This document shows positions 37,649-46,777 of a stretch of DNA of 64,000 nt, piece after piece (the first letter of the stretch is position 1; each line of letters opens with the position of its first letter). A program made the position numbers and the translations under genes. The stretch is from Myxococcus stipitatus. GTDB lineage: Bacteria > Myxococcota > Myxococcia > Myxococcales > Myxococcaceae. The notes beneath the pieces were generated by a model. The model was not told where the DNA came from. It ran no database searches and saw nothing but the letters and a program-made list of their open reading frames with translations. The DNA lies in contig NZ_CP147913.1 in the NCBI RefSeq assembly GCF_037414475.1, forward strand, positions 5,206,001 to 5,270,000, given 5' to 3'.

Positions 37649-39487
37649 TCACGTCACGCCGCCGCGGCCGGCGCGGGGCAGGTGGACGATGAAGGTCGTC
37701 CCCTGTCCCGGTGTGCTCTCCAGGTAGATGATGCCGCCATGGGCCTCGACGAGCTGGCGCGTGATGAACAGCCCCAGTCCCAGTCCGCCGTAGTGGCGGC
37801 TGGACACGGCGCGCTCGAAGCGGTCGAAGACGCGCCCCACGTCCTCGGGGGCAATGCCGATGCCCCGGTCCTGGACCTCCAGCCGGGCCTCGCGCTCGTC
37901 GCCGCGGACGCGCACGTCCACGGGGGCGCCGTGTCCATACTTCAGCGCGTTGGACATCAGGTTGGTGATGACCTGCTCCAGCCGGAGCCGGTCCCATCGG
38001 CCGGTGACGGGCTGGGGCACGTCCACGTCCAGCCGCACGCCCGCGGCCTGCGCCTCCATCTCGAAGCGCCGGGCCATCTCCCGCACCAGCTCCCCCAACT
38101 CCAGCGGCTCCAGCTGGAGCTCCATCCTCCCGCTCGACAAGCGCGAGACATCCAGCAGGCTGTCCACCAGCTTGGTCAAGCGCGTCATCTGCCGCTCACA
38201 CGTCTCCACGCCGCGCTCCAGGCGCTCCGTGTCCAGCGGGCCCTCGTGATGCAACTGCCGGAAGAGGAGCTGCAGCTGGAGCTTCAGTGAGGTGAGGGGC
38301 GTGCGCAGCTCGTGCGCGGCCACGCTGAGGAACTCGTCGCGCACCCGCACCGCCGCCTGGGCTTCGCTCGCCAGCCGCTGCTGCTCCACGCTGGCCTGCT
38401 CCGCGGACGCACGTGCATTCACCTGCGCGCGGGTGACGAGGAACAAGAGCAGCGACATCACCAGCCCGCCTCCCGCCACCGTGGCCGGATGGCTGGAGCG
38501 GGTCACCGCCGGGAAGGCCTGGCGCGTGGTGAACACCAGCGTCCAGGGCGCTCCGGCCACGTGGACGGTGAGCTGCTCGCGCAACGCGCCGCGCTCGGTG
38601 TCCGAGGCCGGGTGGGGGCGGGAGGAGGCGTAGAGCAGGGCGGCCTGTTGCACATCCGTCCCCGCGTAGATGTCCAGGTCGATGAGCGTCTGGAAGCCCT
38701 GGAAGCGCAAGCCCTCCACCAGGTCCCGCATGTCGAAGGCGCCGAAGACGAACCCCTCGAGCTGGGCGCGCCGGGCCTCGGGAGTCCGGGGCTCTGGTTC
38801 ATCGTAGAGTGGGACGTAGATGAGGAAGCCGGAGCGGGCCTGGGGGGCCTCACCCGCCACGGGCGCCTGCCACACCAGGCCCGTGGCGGAGGGCTCTCCG
38901 GTCTCCATCGCGCGTCGCAGCGCGGGGTGCTGCGCGGGCTCCGCCAACACGTCCAACCCCAGGAGCGTGGCGTTGCGCGGGTTGAAGGGCTCCAGCATGA
39001 CGATGACGGCGTACTCGGCGCGCGAGCCGGTGGGACGCACCTGGTAGCCGGGGATGCCCTCGGCCCGCATCCGGGCTTCATGCCGGGGTACGTCGTCGCG
39101 CCGCAGCCATCGGGCGAAGCCGATGCTCTGGATGCCGGGATAGCGCTGCCGGGCCTCCAGGCTCTCGACGTACGCGCGGAACTCCTGGCGCTCCACCTGC
39201 TGGCTGCCGCTGAACATCCCGCGCGTGCCCAACAGCATGGCCTGGTACATGTCCATGCGCTGCAGCAGGGCCACGGTGCCGTCCTGGACGGCGTTCTCGA
39301 AGCGCTGCTCCCGGCGCAGGTCCACGCCGCGCTGGACGTAGGCGGTGGCCACCGCGGTGATGAGCAGTCCCATCAACAAGGCGCCGAGCGCGGGGGCGTT
39401 GCGGCGAGGATGGGCGGTCGTGGGAGTCGGCACGGCGTCGTCCCGAGCTTCGAGTGCGAGGCGGCCCCCTTCAAGCCGTCCCCGCAC
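37649..39487 (-). CDS. CHASE-domain membrane sensor histidine kinase
   Basis: A 612-residue membrane kinase. The first membrane helix (about 32-52, ALGALLMGLLITAVATAYV) and a second near 335-355 flank a periplasmic CHASE domain (about 70-290) with QSIGFARWL, NPRNATLLGLDV and PLYDEP-like elements. Then follow a coiled linker, HisKA with His392 (VAAHELRTPLTS), and a HATPase domain with NLMSNALKYG, DRGIGIA and GLGLGLFI. The HATPase and HisKA parts are close to the kinase at 1398. GTG 39487 follows GGAGG; GTG 39433 is an alternative start. Confidence 0.88.
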   Translation of the reverse strand: MRGRLEGGRLALEARDDAVPTPTTAHPRRNAPALGALLMGLLITAVATAYVQRGVDLRREQRFENAVQDGTVALLQRMDMYQAMLLGTRGMFSGSQQVERQEFRAYVESLEARQRYPGIQSIGFARWLRRDDVPRHEARMRAEGIPGYQVRPTGSRAEYAVIVMLEPFNPRNATLLGLDVLAEPAQHPALRRAMETGEPSATGLVWQAPVAGEAPQARSGFLIYVPLYDEPEPRTPEARRAQLEGFVFGAFDMRDLVEGLRFQGFQTLIDLDIYAGTDVQQAALLYASSRPHPASDTERGALREQLTVHVAGAPWTLVFTTRQAFPAVTRSSHPATVAGGGLVMSLLLFLVTRAQVNARASAEQASVEQQRLASEAQAAVRVRDEFLSVAAHELRTPLTSLKLQLQLLFRQLHHEGPLDTERLERGVETCERQMTRLTKLVDSLLDVSRLSSGRMELQLEPLELGELVREMARRFEMEAQAAGVRLDVDVPQPVTGRWDRLRLEQVITNLMSNALKYGHGAPVDVRVRGDEREARLEVQDRGIGIAPEDVGRVFDRFERAVSSRHYGGLGLGLFITRQLVEAHGGIIYLESTPGQGTTFIVHLPRAGRGGVT

Positions 39488-39546
39488 GGCGTGTCCTCCA
39501 GGTGAAACGCGCGGGGCTGAAACACAATCCCCGCCCGCCCGTTCGC

Positions 39547-41178
39547 ATGTCGAACACTGCGACGCCTGCTGGCTCGGGCATGCTGGGGAACATGGTGCGA
39601 CACGTCATCGTCGTGGGAGCAGGGCCGGGTGGATTGTCCGCCGCCATCAACCTGGCGGGGCAGGGCTTCCGGGTCACCGTGGTGGAGAAGGACCCGGTGC
39701 CCGGTGGGCGGATGAAGGGCCTGTCGCTGGGCCGCACGGGGGAGTACGCGCTGGACACCGGGCCCTCCATCCTCCAGCTCCCCGGGGTGCTGGAGCGCAT
39801 CTTCGAGCGGGCGGGCCGGCGGTTGGCGGACTACGCGAAGCTGGTCCCGCTGGACATCAACACGCGGGTGCACTTCTGGGATGGCACCCACCTGGACACC
39901 AGCCGTCACGCGGAGCGCATGGAGGCGGAGGTCTCCCGCTTCGGGCCATCCCAGGCGCAGGCGCTGCGCCGCTGGCTGGCGGAGGGACGGGAGAAGTATG
40001 GCGTGGCGTACGAGAAGTTCATTTGCACGCACGCGGGAAGCCTCGGGTACTACGCGCCCTGGCGGCTTGCGCCCACGCTGCGCTTCAAGCCGTGGCAGAC
40101 GCTGTACCGGCACCTGGACTCCTTCTTCCATGACGACCGGCTGACGTACGCGCTGGCCTACCCGTCCAAGTACCTGGGCCTGCATCCGACGACGTGCTCG
40201 TCGGTGTTCAGCGTGATTCCGTTCCTGGAGCTGGCCTTCGGCGTGTGGCACGTGGAGGGCGGCTTCCGCGCGCTGGCGCGGGGGATGATGCGCTGCGCGC
40301 AGGACCTGGGCGCCACGGTGCGCCTGGGCGCGCCGGTGGAGCGCGTGCGCGTGGAGGCGGGCCGCGCGGTGGGGGTGACGCTCGTGGGCGGCGAGGTGTT
40401 GGACGCGGACGCCGTCGTGATGAACGCGGACCTGCCCTACGCGGCGACGAAGCTCGTGCCCGCCCATGCGCGCGAGGGCTCTCGTCTGACGGACGCGGCG
40501 CTCGAGCGGGCGAAGTATTCGTGCAGCACCTTCATGGCGTACTACGGCCTGGACACGCGCTACGACGCGCTGCCGCACCACCTCATCTACCTCTCGGAGG
40601 CCGCGCGGCGCACGGACAAGGACGCGCTGGAGGACCGGCACGTCGACGTGGAGGACCCGCCCTTCTACGTGTGCAACCCCTGCGTGACGGACCCGTCGGG
40701 CGCGCCCCAGGGGCACTCCACGCTCTACGTGCTCGTCCCCACGCCGAACACGGCGCGGCCCGTGGACTGGGCGCGCACGGAGGCCCGCTTGCGCGAGCGC
40801 ATCCCAGGCATGCTCGAGAAGGTGGGACTCAAGGGCGTGCGCCAGCACATCCGCGAGGAGCGCTACTTCACGGCGGAGACCTGGCGGGACGACTTCAACG
40901 TGTTCCGGGGCGCCGTCTTCAATCTCTCACACACGTGGATGCAATTGGGCCCGCTGCGGCCCCGGGTGAAGAGCCCGGAGGTGGAGGGGCTGTACTGGGT
41001 GGGCGGCGGCACGCATCCGGGCAGCGGCCTGTTGACCATCATGGAGAGCGCGAACATCGCCGCGGACTACCTCACGCGCGAGGCGGGCCAGGGACCGCTG
41101 CCGGGCTGGCCCTACGTGCCGCCGCTGGAGGGTGCACCCGCGGGCGGGCACACGCTCCAGGCGGCGCGCGTGGGCTGA
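39547..41178 (+). CDS. CrtI-type carotenoid desaturase / FAD-dependent oxidoreductase
   Basis: A protein of about 543 residues in the phytoene desaturase (CrtI) family. The FAD-binding Rossmann motif HVIVVGAGPGGLSAAINLAGQG is followed by VVEKDPVPGGRM, and the C-terminal signature GLYWVGGGTHPGSGLLTIMESA is present. The middle region has LDTGPSILQLPGVLE and FGVWHVEGGFRAL, as expected for CrtI. It should introduce double bonds into, or otherwise oxidise, a carotenoid. No crtB or crtE lies nearby, so the substrate is open. ATG 39580 and ATG 39592 (after GGGGAAC) are alternative starts. Confidence 0.88.
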   Translation: MSNTATPAGSGMLGNMVRHVIVVGAGPGGLSAAINLAGQGFRVTVVEKDPVPGGRMKGLSLGRTGEYALDTGPSILQLPGVLERIFERAGRRLADYAKLVPLDINTRVHFWDGTHLDTSRHAERMEAEVSRFGPSQAQALRRWLAEGREKYGVAYEKFICTHAGSLGYYAPWRLAPTLRFKPWQTLYRHLDSFFHDDRLTYALAYPSKYLGLHPTTCSSVFSVIPFLELAFGVWHVEGGFRALARGMMRCAQDLGATVRLGAPVERVRVEAGRAVGVTLVGGEVLDADAVVMNADLPYAATKLVPAHAREGSRLTDAALERAKYSCSTFMAYYGLDTRYDALPHHLIYLSEAARRTDKDALEDRHVDVEDPPFYVCNPCVTDPSGAPQGHSTLYVLVPTPNTARPVDWARTEARLRERIPGMLEKVGLKGVRQHIREERYFTAETWRDDFNVFRGAVFNLSHTWMQLGPLRPRVKSPEVEGLYWVGGGTHPGSGLLTIMESANIAADYLTREAGQGPLPGWPYVPPLEGAPAGGHTLQAARVG

Positions 41179-41192
41179 AGCTCCCCGGGGCC

Positions 41193-42968
41193 TCAGACGT
41201 AGCGCTGGGCGAGCTGGGCCACTTGTCCCGTGGCCTGGGTGACGGCGGTGGCGGCCTGCTGGGTGGTGTCCAGGTGGCGCAGGGTGTCCGTGGTCAGCTC
41301 GTCCAGTTCGCGCACGGCGGCGAAGAGCTGGTCGACGCCCTGGTGCTGCTGGGCCACGGCCTCGGCGATCTGCCGCACGGCGGACGAGGACTCGCGGGAC
41401 AGGGCGGCCAGCTCGCGCAGCCGGTCTCCGCTGGTGCGCAGGGGCTGGAGCGCCGTCTCCACGCCCGCGGTGCTCCGGTCCGTCATCTCCGTGGCCTGGG
41501 TGGCGGCGGCGGCCATCGTCTCCAGCAGGCCCCGCACCTGGTTGGTGGCCTGGACGGACTGGTCCGCAAGCTCCCGCATCTGCCGCGCCACCACGCCAAA
41601 GCCCTTGCCGTGCTCACCGGCGCGCGTCGCCTCGATGGCCGCGTTGATGGCCAGCATGTGCGACTGGTCCGCCAGCGCCTTGACGACCTCCGACACGCGG
41701 CCCACCTCGCGCGCGCGCCGCTCCAGGTCCTGCATCTGCTCGTGCAGCCCGGCGGCGATGTCCCGGATGGAGGCGAGCCCCTTCTCCGTGCCGAGCAGGG
41801 ACTCCTCGCCCAGCCGGCCCACGGACGCGGCGCGCTCGGCGACCTTGAGGATGCTGGTGGCGCGCGAGGCGGCCACGTGGGACGCCTGCTGGATTTCCTG
41901 CGCGGTGGCGCGCGCCTGATGCAGCGCCGCGGCCTGGCGCGACAGCGTCTGGTTCTGCTGGTTGCTCGCCTCCGACAGCCGCGTGCCCGCCTGCGCCAGG
42001 TCTCCCGCGGAGGAGCGCAGCGAGCGCGGCAGCTCCTGGAGCCGCTGGTACAATTGCCACGTCGTCGCCGCCAGGTCGCCCAGCTCGTCGGTGGACACCC
42101 AGCGCGGCGGCGCGGCGCGGCCCTCCACCAGCGCCTCCAGCGACTCGCCCACCGCGCGCGAGCCCTTGGCCAGCCGCCGCGCGGCCCACGCCGCGGTGAG
42201 GATGGAGCCCAGCGCCGCGTAACCGGCGAACATCACCACGGGCAGCACCAGGTCGCGCTGCAGCGGCGCCACCGTCGCGCGCACGCGGTCGGCCGAGGCC
42301 ATGGCCCCGCTGGTCTCGATGTCCGCCGCCAGCGCGTCCAACTCCCGCTCCAGCCGCAGGTTCAGCGTGACGATGCTCGTCAGACACGTGACGAGCAGCG
42401 CGGACACGACGGTGGCCGGCAACAGCCACAGCTGCCGCGGCGCGAAGCCCTCTCCCGCGGGCCGGGCGCTCGGCGCGCGCCGGTACGCATCCAGCACCGA
42501 GGGCATCAACACCTGCTCATAGAGCATGTAGAGCAGCGGGCTGGTGAACAGGCCCGCGCTCACCGACACCGCCACGCCCACTGGCACCACCGACAACGGA
42601 CGGTCCAGGAGCAGCGCCACGCCACCGTTGAAGAGCACCCCGCCCAGGAACCACGAAAACATCGACTCGCCGAACGCGAGCATGAACGGGATGCGAATCA
42701 GCCGCTCCACGCGCTGCTGACCCTGCGAGGCCATGGCCCGCTTCAAGAGCCATGGAATCACAACCACCGGCTGCGCCACCGCGCACAACCCCAACACCAG
42801 GGGCGTGATGACCCCCAGCAGGATGCGCATCGCGTGCGGCCCCTCCAGTGACAGCAATTGCATGTCCACGTAGAGGGCCGGACAGAAGCCCACCGTCGTG
42901 ATGAGCGACCGCAAGAGGTACATCCGCCAGAACAGCGCGCCAGAGGTCGGAAGCGGAGGAGTGGACAT
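41193..42968 (-). CDS. Methyl-accepting-type signalling protein with a multi-helix membrane domain
   Basis: A 591-residue protein. The N-terminal 270 residues hold about six membrane helices (including ILLGVITPLVLGLCAVAQPV and VVPVGVAVSVSAGLFTSPLL) in place of a periplasmic ligand domain. A HAMP-like linker (about 275-330) leads to the MCP signalling coil with the tip [29 protein letters not shown]. The usual EIVxxI-type tip is only partly conserved, and no che genes are adjacent. It may sense membrane or energy state and signal to a che system elsewhere. Confidence 0.85.
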   Translation of the reverse strand: MSTPPLPTSGALFWRMYLLRSLITTVGFCPALYVDMQLLSLEGPHAMRILLGVITPLVLGLCAVAQPVVVIPWLLKRAMASQGQQRVERLIRIPFMLAFGESMFSWFLGGVLFNGGVALLLDRPLSVVPVGVAVSVSAGLFTSPLLYMLYEQVLMPSVLDAYRRAPSARPAGEGFAPRQLWLLPATVVSALLVTCLTSIVTLNLRLERELDALAADIETSGAMASADRVRATVAPLQRDLVLPVVMFAGYAALGSILTAAWAARRLAKGSRAVGESLEALVEGRAAPPRWVSTDELGDLAATTWQLYQRLQELPRSLRSSAGDLAQAGTRLSEASNQQNQTLSRQAAALHQARATAQEIQQASHVAASRATSILKVAERAASVGRLGEESLLGTEKGLASIRDIAAGLHEQMQDLERRAREVGRVSEVVKALADQSHMLAINAAIEATRAGEHGKGFGVVARQMRELADQSVQATNQVRGLLETMAAAATQATEMTDRSTAGVETALQPLRTSGDRLRELAALSRESSSAVRQIAEAVAQQHQGVDQLFAAVRELDELTTDTLRHLDTTQQAATAVTQATGQVAQLAQRYV

Positions 42969-43274
42969 CGGGAAGCGGTGACTCCGGGGTGGCAGTGACC
43001 CGAGCCTGCGGGCCAGAGCCCTCTACGTCAATGTCGGGTTGCAGCGGTGGAGGATGATTCCAACGGCATGCCCTCTCTTAACCCCTGCTTCTCCCGTCAA
43101 TGGGTTTGTCTTTTTAGTCTAAGTATTCAAGAAATACCTGTCTGGTCCTGGAGCCGCCCTCCTGGCTCTGGCTAGCTGCGGGCGTTGCGCGGAAGTTACC
43201 CGGTGCGGGCTGCTGCTTCCGCCAACGCGGACCTGGGGGAGCCGCATGGCTCTCCCTCTCAAGCGAGGGCATCG
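42969..43274. other. Intergenic region with an AT-rich patch
   Basis: This 306-base divergent gap has an AT-rich block at 43090-43140 containing the imperfect palindrome GTATTcaagaAATAC. It probably holds the promoter of the metzincin gene. No coding region is seen. Confidence 0.5.
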
Positions 43275-44678
43275 ATGCGACAGTCTTCTAGTGGTTTTCC
43301 ACGACGTGCGAGCCTGGCGTGGGCCGTGGGGCTGATGTCGTTGTCGTGGGCCGGTTGTGGCGCGGAAGGACAGGAGCCCGCGCCGGAAGCGCGCCCGGTG
43401 GACGCGCCGGCGCGCGCGGAGACCTTCGAGGATTTCCGCGCGAAGGCGTGGCTGGAGCAGGACACCGGCATCTACGTGGTGGATGGCGACATCCCCGTGC
43501 TGGGTGGAGAAGCGGGGCTGCGCGAGGAGTACGAGCGCCGGATGCGGAGCGCGCCTTCCGAGGATGGACTGGGCACGAGTCGCGCGCCGCTCATCGTCAA
43601 CACGGTGGCGGGCCGCGATGACCGCTGGACGTATTCGCAGCAGCGCTATCTGCCGTACTGCGTGAGCACGGCGTTTGGCGGCAACTACGCGCGAGTGGTC
43701 ACCGCCATGGCGCAGGCGGCCTCGGCGTGGCAGGCGGTCAACGTGCGCTTCCTGCACCGCGGCGACCAGGACGGCAACTGCACCGCCGCGAACAACAACG
43801 TCCTCTTCGACGTGAATCCGGTGAGCGGGCAGCCCTATCTGGCCCGCGCCTTCTTCCCCAACTACGGGCGCGCGCAGCGCAACGTCCTCATCGACAGCTC
43901 GTCGTTCGGCGGCACGGGCGTGTGGACGCTGGCGGGCATCCTCCGTCACGAGCTTGGCCACACGCTGGGCTTCCGTCACGAGCACACCCGTCCGGAGGCC
44001 GCGACGTGCTTCGAGGACAACAACTGGCGCGCGCTGACGGGGTATGACGCCGCCTCGGTGATGCACTACCCGCAGTGCCGGGGGAGCAACACCGGGGACT
44101 TGAACATCACCGCCACGGACCTGACCGGGGCCACCGCGCTGTATGGCGCGCTGTCGGATGCGCACTTCGACGCGGCCTTCTACTTGAACAACCACGCGGA
44201 CCTGCTCGCGGCCTTCGGTCCCACCGGCTACACCGCGGCCCGCAACCACTGGGAGGCGAGTGGCATCAACGAGGCGCGCCGCTCCGCGACGCACTTCGAC
44301 GCGCCCTACTACTTGTCCATCCACGCGGACCTGCGCGCGGCCTTCGGCGCCACCAACTACCGCGCGGCGAGGGACCACTGGCTCGGCAACGGCCTCAACG
44401 AGGGCCGCCGCGGCTCGCGTGAGTTCGACGTGGGCTACTACCTGGCCTTCCACGCGGACCTGCGCGCGGCCTTCGGCAACAACTACGCGGCGGCGCTCAA
44501 TCACTGGCGCACGGCGGGCCTCTACGAGGGACGCCGAGGCTCGGCGGAGTTCGACGTGGGCTACTACCTGGGCGCGAACCCGGACGTGGCGGCGGCGTAC
44601 GGCGCGCGCAACTACGCGGCGGCCATGGACCACTGGATTTTCGCCGGCCGCGCGCAGGGCCGCCGCGGCGTTCCCTGA
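43275..44678 (+). CDS. Secreted metzincin protease with four C-terminal NPDV-type repeats
   Basis: A 467-residue exported metalloprotease. The signal ends in LSWAGCGAE, a likely lipid site. After a propeptide (about 30-110), the zinc motif HELGHTLGFRHEH (His225, Glu226, His229, His235) and Met-turn SVMHYP identify a metzincin of the matrixin/astacin type. Residues about 290-467 contain four repeats of about 45 residues with the pattern FDxxYYLxxHADLRAAFG---NYxAAxxHWxxxGLNEGRRGS, the last reading NPDVAAAYG. Related repeats occur in Ca-binding or surface proteins of proteobacteria. GAGGG precedes the ATG. Confidence 0.87.
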   Translation: MRQSSSGFPRRASLAWAVGLMSLSWAGCGAEGQEPAPEARPVDAPARAETFEDFRAKAWLEQDTGIYVVDGDIPVLGGEAGLREEYERRMRSAPSEDGLGTSRAPLIVNTVAGRDDRWTYSQQRYLPYCVSTAFGGNYARVVTAMAQAASAWQAVNVRFLHRGDQDGNCTAANNNVLFDVNPVSGQPYLARAFFPNYGRAQRNVLIDSSSFGGTGVWTLAGILRHELGHTLGFRHEHTRPEAATCFEDNNWRALTGYDAASVMHYPQCRGSNTGDLNITATDLTGATALYGALSDAHFDAAFYLNNHADLLAAFGPTGYTAARNHWEASGINEARRSATHFDAPYYLSIHADLRAAFGATNYRAARDHWLGNGLNEGRRGSREFDVGYYLAFHADLRAAFGNNYAAALNHWRTAGLYEGRRGSAEFDVGYYLGANPDVAAAYGARNYAAAMDHWIFAGRAQGRRGVP

Positions 44679-44810
44679 GCCGGCGCGCGAGTGAAAGCCT
44701 GAGGCTCCCCGGGCGGGCAGGCGGCCTTGTCGCGCCTGCGCGTCCCCCAGGGCATGCCCAACCTCACGCCACGACAGCTCTCACGAGCTCACAGCCACAG
44801 GAGGCACGTC

Positions 44811-45002
44811 ATGGGCGAGTTGCTGGACAAGGCCAAGGGCAAGCTCAAGGAAGTCGTGGGTGCCGTGACGGGAGACCGCTCGCTGGAGGCCGAAGGCAAG
44901 GTGGACAAGGCCAAGGGCGAAGCGAAGGGGAAGGTCGAGGACGCCAAGCGCGCGGTCCGCGATGCGGTGGATGACGCACGGGCGCGCCGGGATGAGCCGT
45001 AA
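44811..45002 (+). CDS. CsbD-family stress protein
   Basis: A 63-residue hydrophilic, Lys/Glu/Ala-rich protein starting MGELLDKAKGKLKEVVGAVTG, followed by repeated KVDKAKGEAKGKVEDAK. This is the CsbD-like family, small general-stress proteins of unknown mechanism. AGGAGG lies seven bases before the ATG. It is followed by a strong hairpin. Cytoplasmic location is expected since there is no signal. Confidence 0.88.
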   Translation: MGELLDKAKGKLKEVVGAVTGDRSLEAEGKVDKAKGEAKGKVEDAKRAVRDAVDDARARRDEP

Positions 45003-45023
45003 GGCCTTCGTGACACCTGGGGG

Positions 45024-45055
45024 ACGGCCGGTGCCGCGTCGCGGCGCGTGGCCGT
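45024..45055. terminator. Hairpin terminator between csbD-like gene and a convergent small gene
   Basis: ACGGCC pairs with GGCCGT, and an inner GCCG/CGGC stem lies inside it. The structure ends 11 bases before the stop codon of the convergent small gene, so it likely serves both. Confidence 0.6.
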
Positions 45056-45065
45056 TCCTCGCGTC

Positions 45066-45224
45066 CTAGCGCTTCACCTCGGGCGGGCATGCCACCTCGA
45101 GGAACGTCGTGGTCTTCCCGCTGAGCATCACCCACAAGCAGCGCAGCACACACCCCGCGCCGAACTCTCGGTAGATGAGACCCAGATTGGTGACCACCTC
45201 TCTTCCGGTGATGACCCCGCGCAT
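45066..45224 (-). CDS. 52-residue conserved-looking small protein
   Basis: A short gene encoding MRGVITGREVVTNLGLIYRE, then FGAGCVLRCLWVMLSG and KTTTFLEVACPPEVKR. The ATG at 45224 follows AAAAAGGGGGCGGGCCA. Codon third positions are GC-rich like those of real genes here, and a hydrophobic Cys-containing segment (CVLRCLWVML) could be a short membrane or lipid-contact helix. The hairpin terminator lies just beyond its stop. I do not know its function. I judge it real from the ribosome site, codon use and terminator spacing. Confidence 0.55.
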   Translation of the reverse strand: MRGVITGREVVTNLGLIYREFGAGCVLRCLWVMLSGKTTTFLEVACPPEVKR

Positions 45225-45810
45225 TGGCCCGCCCCCTTTTTCAGCTGCCCGTCCGTCCCGCCACCTACCGCGCTGTCCCGGCTCCTATCTGCAAAGCGCT
45301 GGCCGCGATTCATGCAACGTGCGGGAGGCGCTCTGTCGCTCCTCGGACGAGCCAAGCAGGCCAATCGACATGTCGGGAAGCCTGGGCGCGTGAGTCATTC
45401 GCGACGCCGTGGTCGCGCGCCTGGAGTTTTTTCAGGGAGGCCGTCGGCCGCGAGACGAGGCCCTCGGCCTTGTGCACAGCGGGGGCTCGAGTCCCTGTTT
45501 CCCTTCGCGCTGTCTGAATCCCCTTCGTTCGCGCGAGGTGTCTCGTCTCACCCTCACTCGAGTCTGAGTCGCTCGAGAGGGGAGCGTGGGCGCGCGGGGA
45601 CGAGAGGGCCCTGTCGCCCGCTCGAGCACACGGCGTCCCCGGGGCGTGAGTGGCATCGCGGCGCGGGGGCCTGAATCTTCGAGGTGAGGGCCTTGGAGCT
45701 CGCCGCGAAGACACCACGGCGGACCGGGGAGCAACGGCTGTCCGGGGCAGCTCATCGCCCCGAGGCGCGGGCGCTCGAGGCGTGAGGACAGGCGAAAGGA
45801 GGGTCTCGCG
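45225..45810. other. Long intergenic region
   Basis: About 590 bases without a gene I can support. Chance frames cross it on both strands, but none has a good ribosome site. It should contain promoters for the small gene on the left and the UspA gene on the right. Confidence 0.45.
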
Positions 45811-46731
45811 ATGAGGCAGCATGAGCTGACCCGTTTGGACATTCCATTGTTGTCGCCGGGGACCTACCGAGGGCCGAGAGGGCTGACGCGCCTGATGGTG
45901 GCGACGGACTTCTCGCTGCGCTCGGAGCTCGCGCTGGCGCGTGCGCTGCGCTTGCCATTGGGGGTGGGGGCGACGTTCACCGTGCTGCACGTGGGGGCCT
46001 CGCCGGGGGGCGTGATGGGGGCGGAGCGGTGTCTTCGCCGGGCGGTGGGCGCGGCGTGCCGGCGGCTGCGGCACCGGCCGGACGTGACGGTGCACGAGTC
46101 GCTGCGCCGGGGGGGCGTGGGGGAGACGGTGGCGGAGGTGGCGCGGGAGCAGGGCGTGGAGCTGGTGGTGTTGGGGGGCGCGAGTGGCGCGTCCGCGAGG
46201 CGGGCGTTGGGGGAGGGCTCGAGGGTGCGGCGGATGGTGCGGGGGCTGGACACGTCGGTATTGGCGGTGGTGCCGCATCCCTCGCGCACGTACGCGAAGC
46301 CGCTGGTGGCGGTGGACTTCTCGCGCGAGTCGCGCCGGGCGTTGGAGCTGACGTTGCGGTTGTGCCCGCTGACGCTGGTGGAGGTGGTGCACGTGGTGGA
46401 CACGCGGGAGGAGGAGGCCGGGCTGCGGGCCAGAGGGGCGCCTCCGGAGGCGTTCCTGGTGATGAGGCGGGAGCGGGAGGATGCCGCGAGGGCGGCGCTC
46501 GCCCGGTTCCTGGCCCCCTACCGGGAGACGGGGTGTGAGTTGGAGGCCCGGCTGCGTGAGGGAGAGCCGGGCGAGGCCGTCCTGGCGCAGGCGTTGGAGC
46601 TGGGGTCGGACCTGGTGGTGGTGCCCGGGGAGCGGGTCTCCACGGTGGAGGACTCGTGGGTGGAGCGGGTGCTGGCCTGCTCCGCGTGCGACGTGCTGGT
46701 GTCCCGGCACGACACGCGGGTGATGTCGTGA
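45811..46731 (+). CDS. Tandem universal stress protein (UspA)
   Basis: A 306-residue protein with two Usp domains. The first spans about 25-155 (LTRLMVATDFSLRSELAL to TSVLAVVP), the second about 160-300 (KPLVAVDFSRESRRALEL to CDVLVSRH). The first domain has VVLGGASGASARRA, partly resembling the ATP-binding G2xG9xGS motif; the second lacks a clear version. Tandem Usp proteins respond to starvation and stress, but the exact role is unknown. A strong site, GAAAGGAGGG, precedes the ATG. Confidence 0.88.
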   Translation: MRQHELTRLDIPLLSPGTYRGPRGLTRLMVATDFSLRSELALARALRLPLGVGATFTVLHVGASPGGVMGAERCLRRAVGAACRRLRHRPDVTVHESLRRGGVGETVAEVAREQGVELVVLGGASGASARRALGEGSRVRRMVRGLDTSVLAVVPHPSRTYAKPLVAVDFSRESRRALELTLRLCPLTLVEVVHVVDTREEEAGLRARGAPPEAFLVMRREREDAARAALARFLAPYRETGCELEARLREGEPGEAVLAQALELGSDLVVVPGERVSTVEDSWVERVLACSACDVLVSRHDTRVMS

Positions 46732-46777
46732 GGGGGCGCGAGCGCGCGGGCGGCGGGCGCGTTATGAACGCGCTCGC

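Noticed and set aside
40194..42851. Long plus-strand open frame across the CrtI and MCP-like genes
   Set aside because: It overlaps two well-supported genes in other frames and its translation is low-complexity Gly/Arg/Ala/His.
42969..43274. Search for tRNA or small RNA genes in the AT-rich gap
   Set aside because: No cloverleaf or CCA end could be made out; only a weak palindrome is present.
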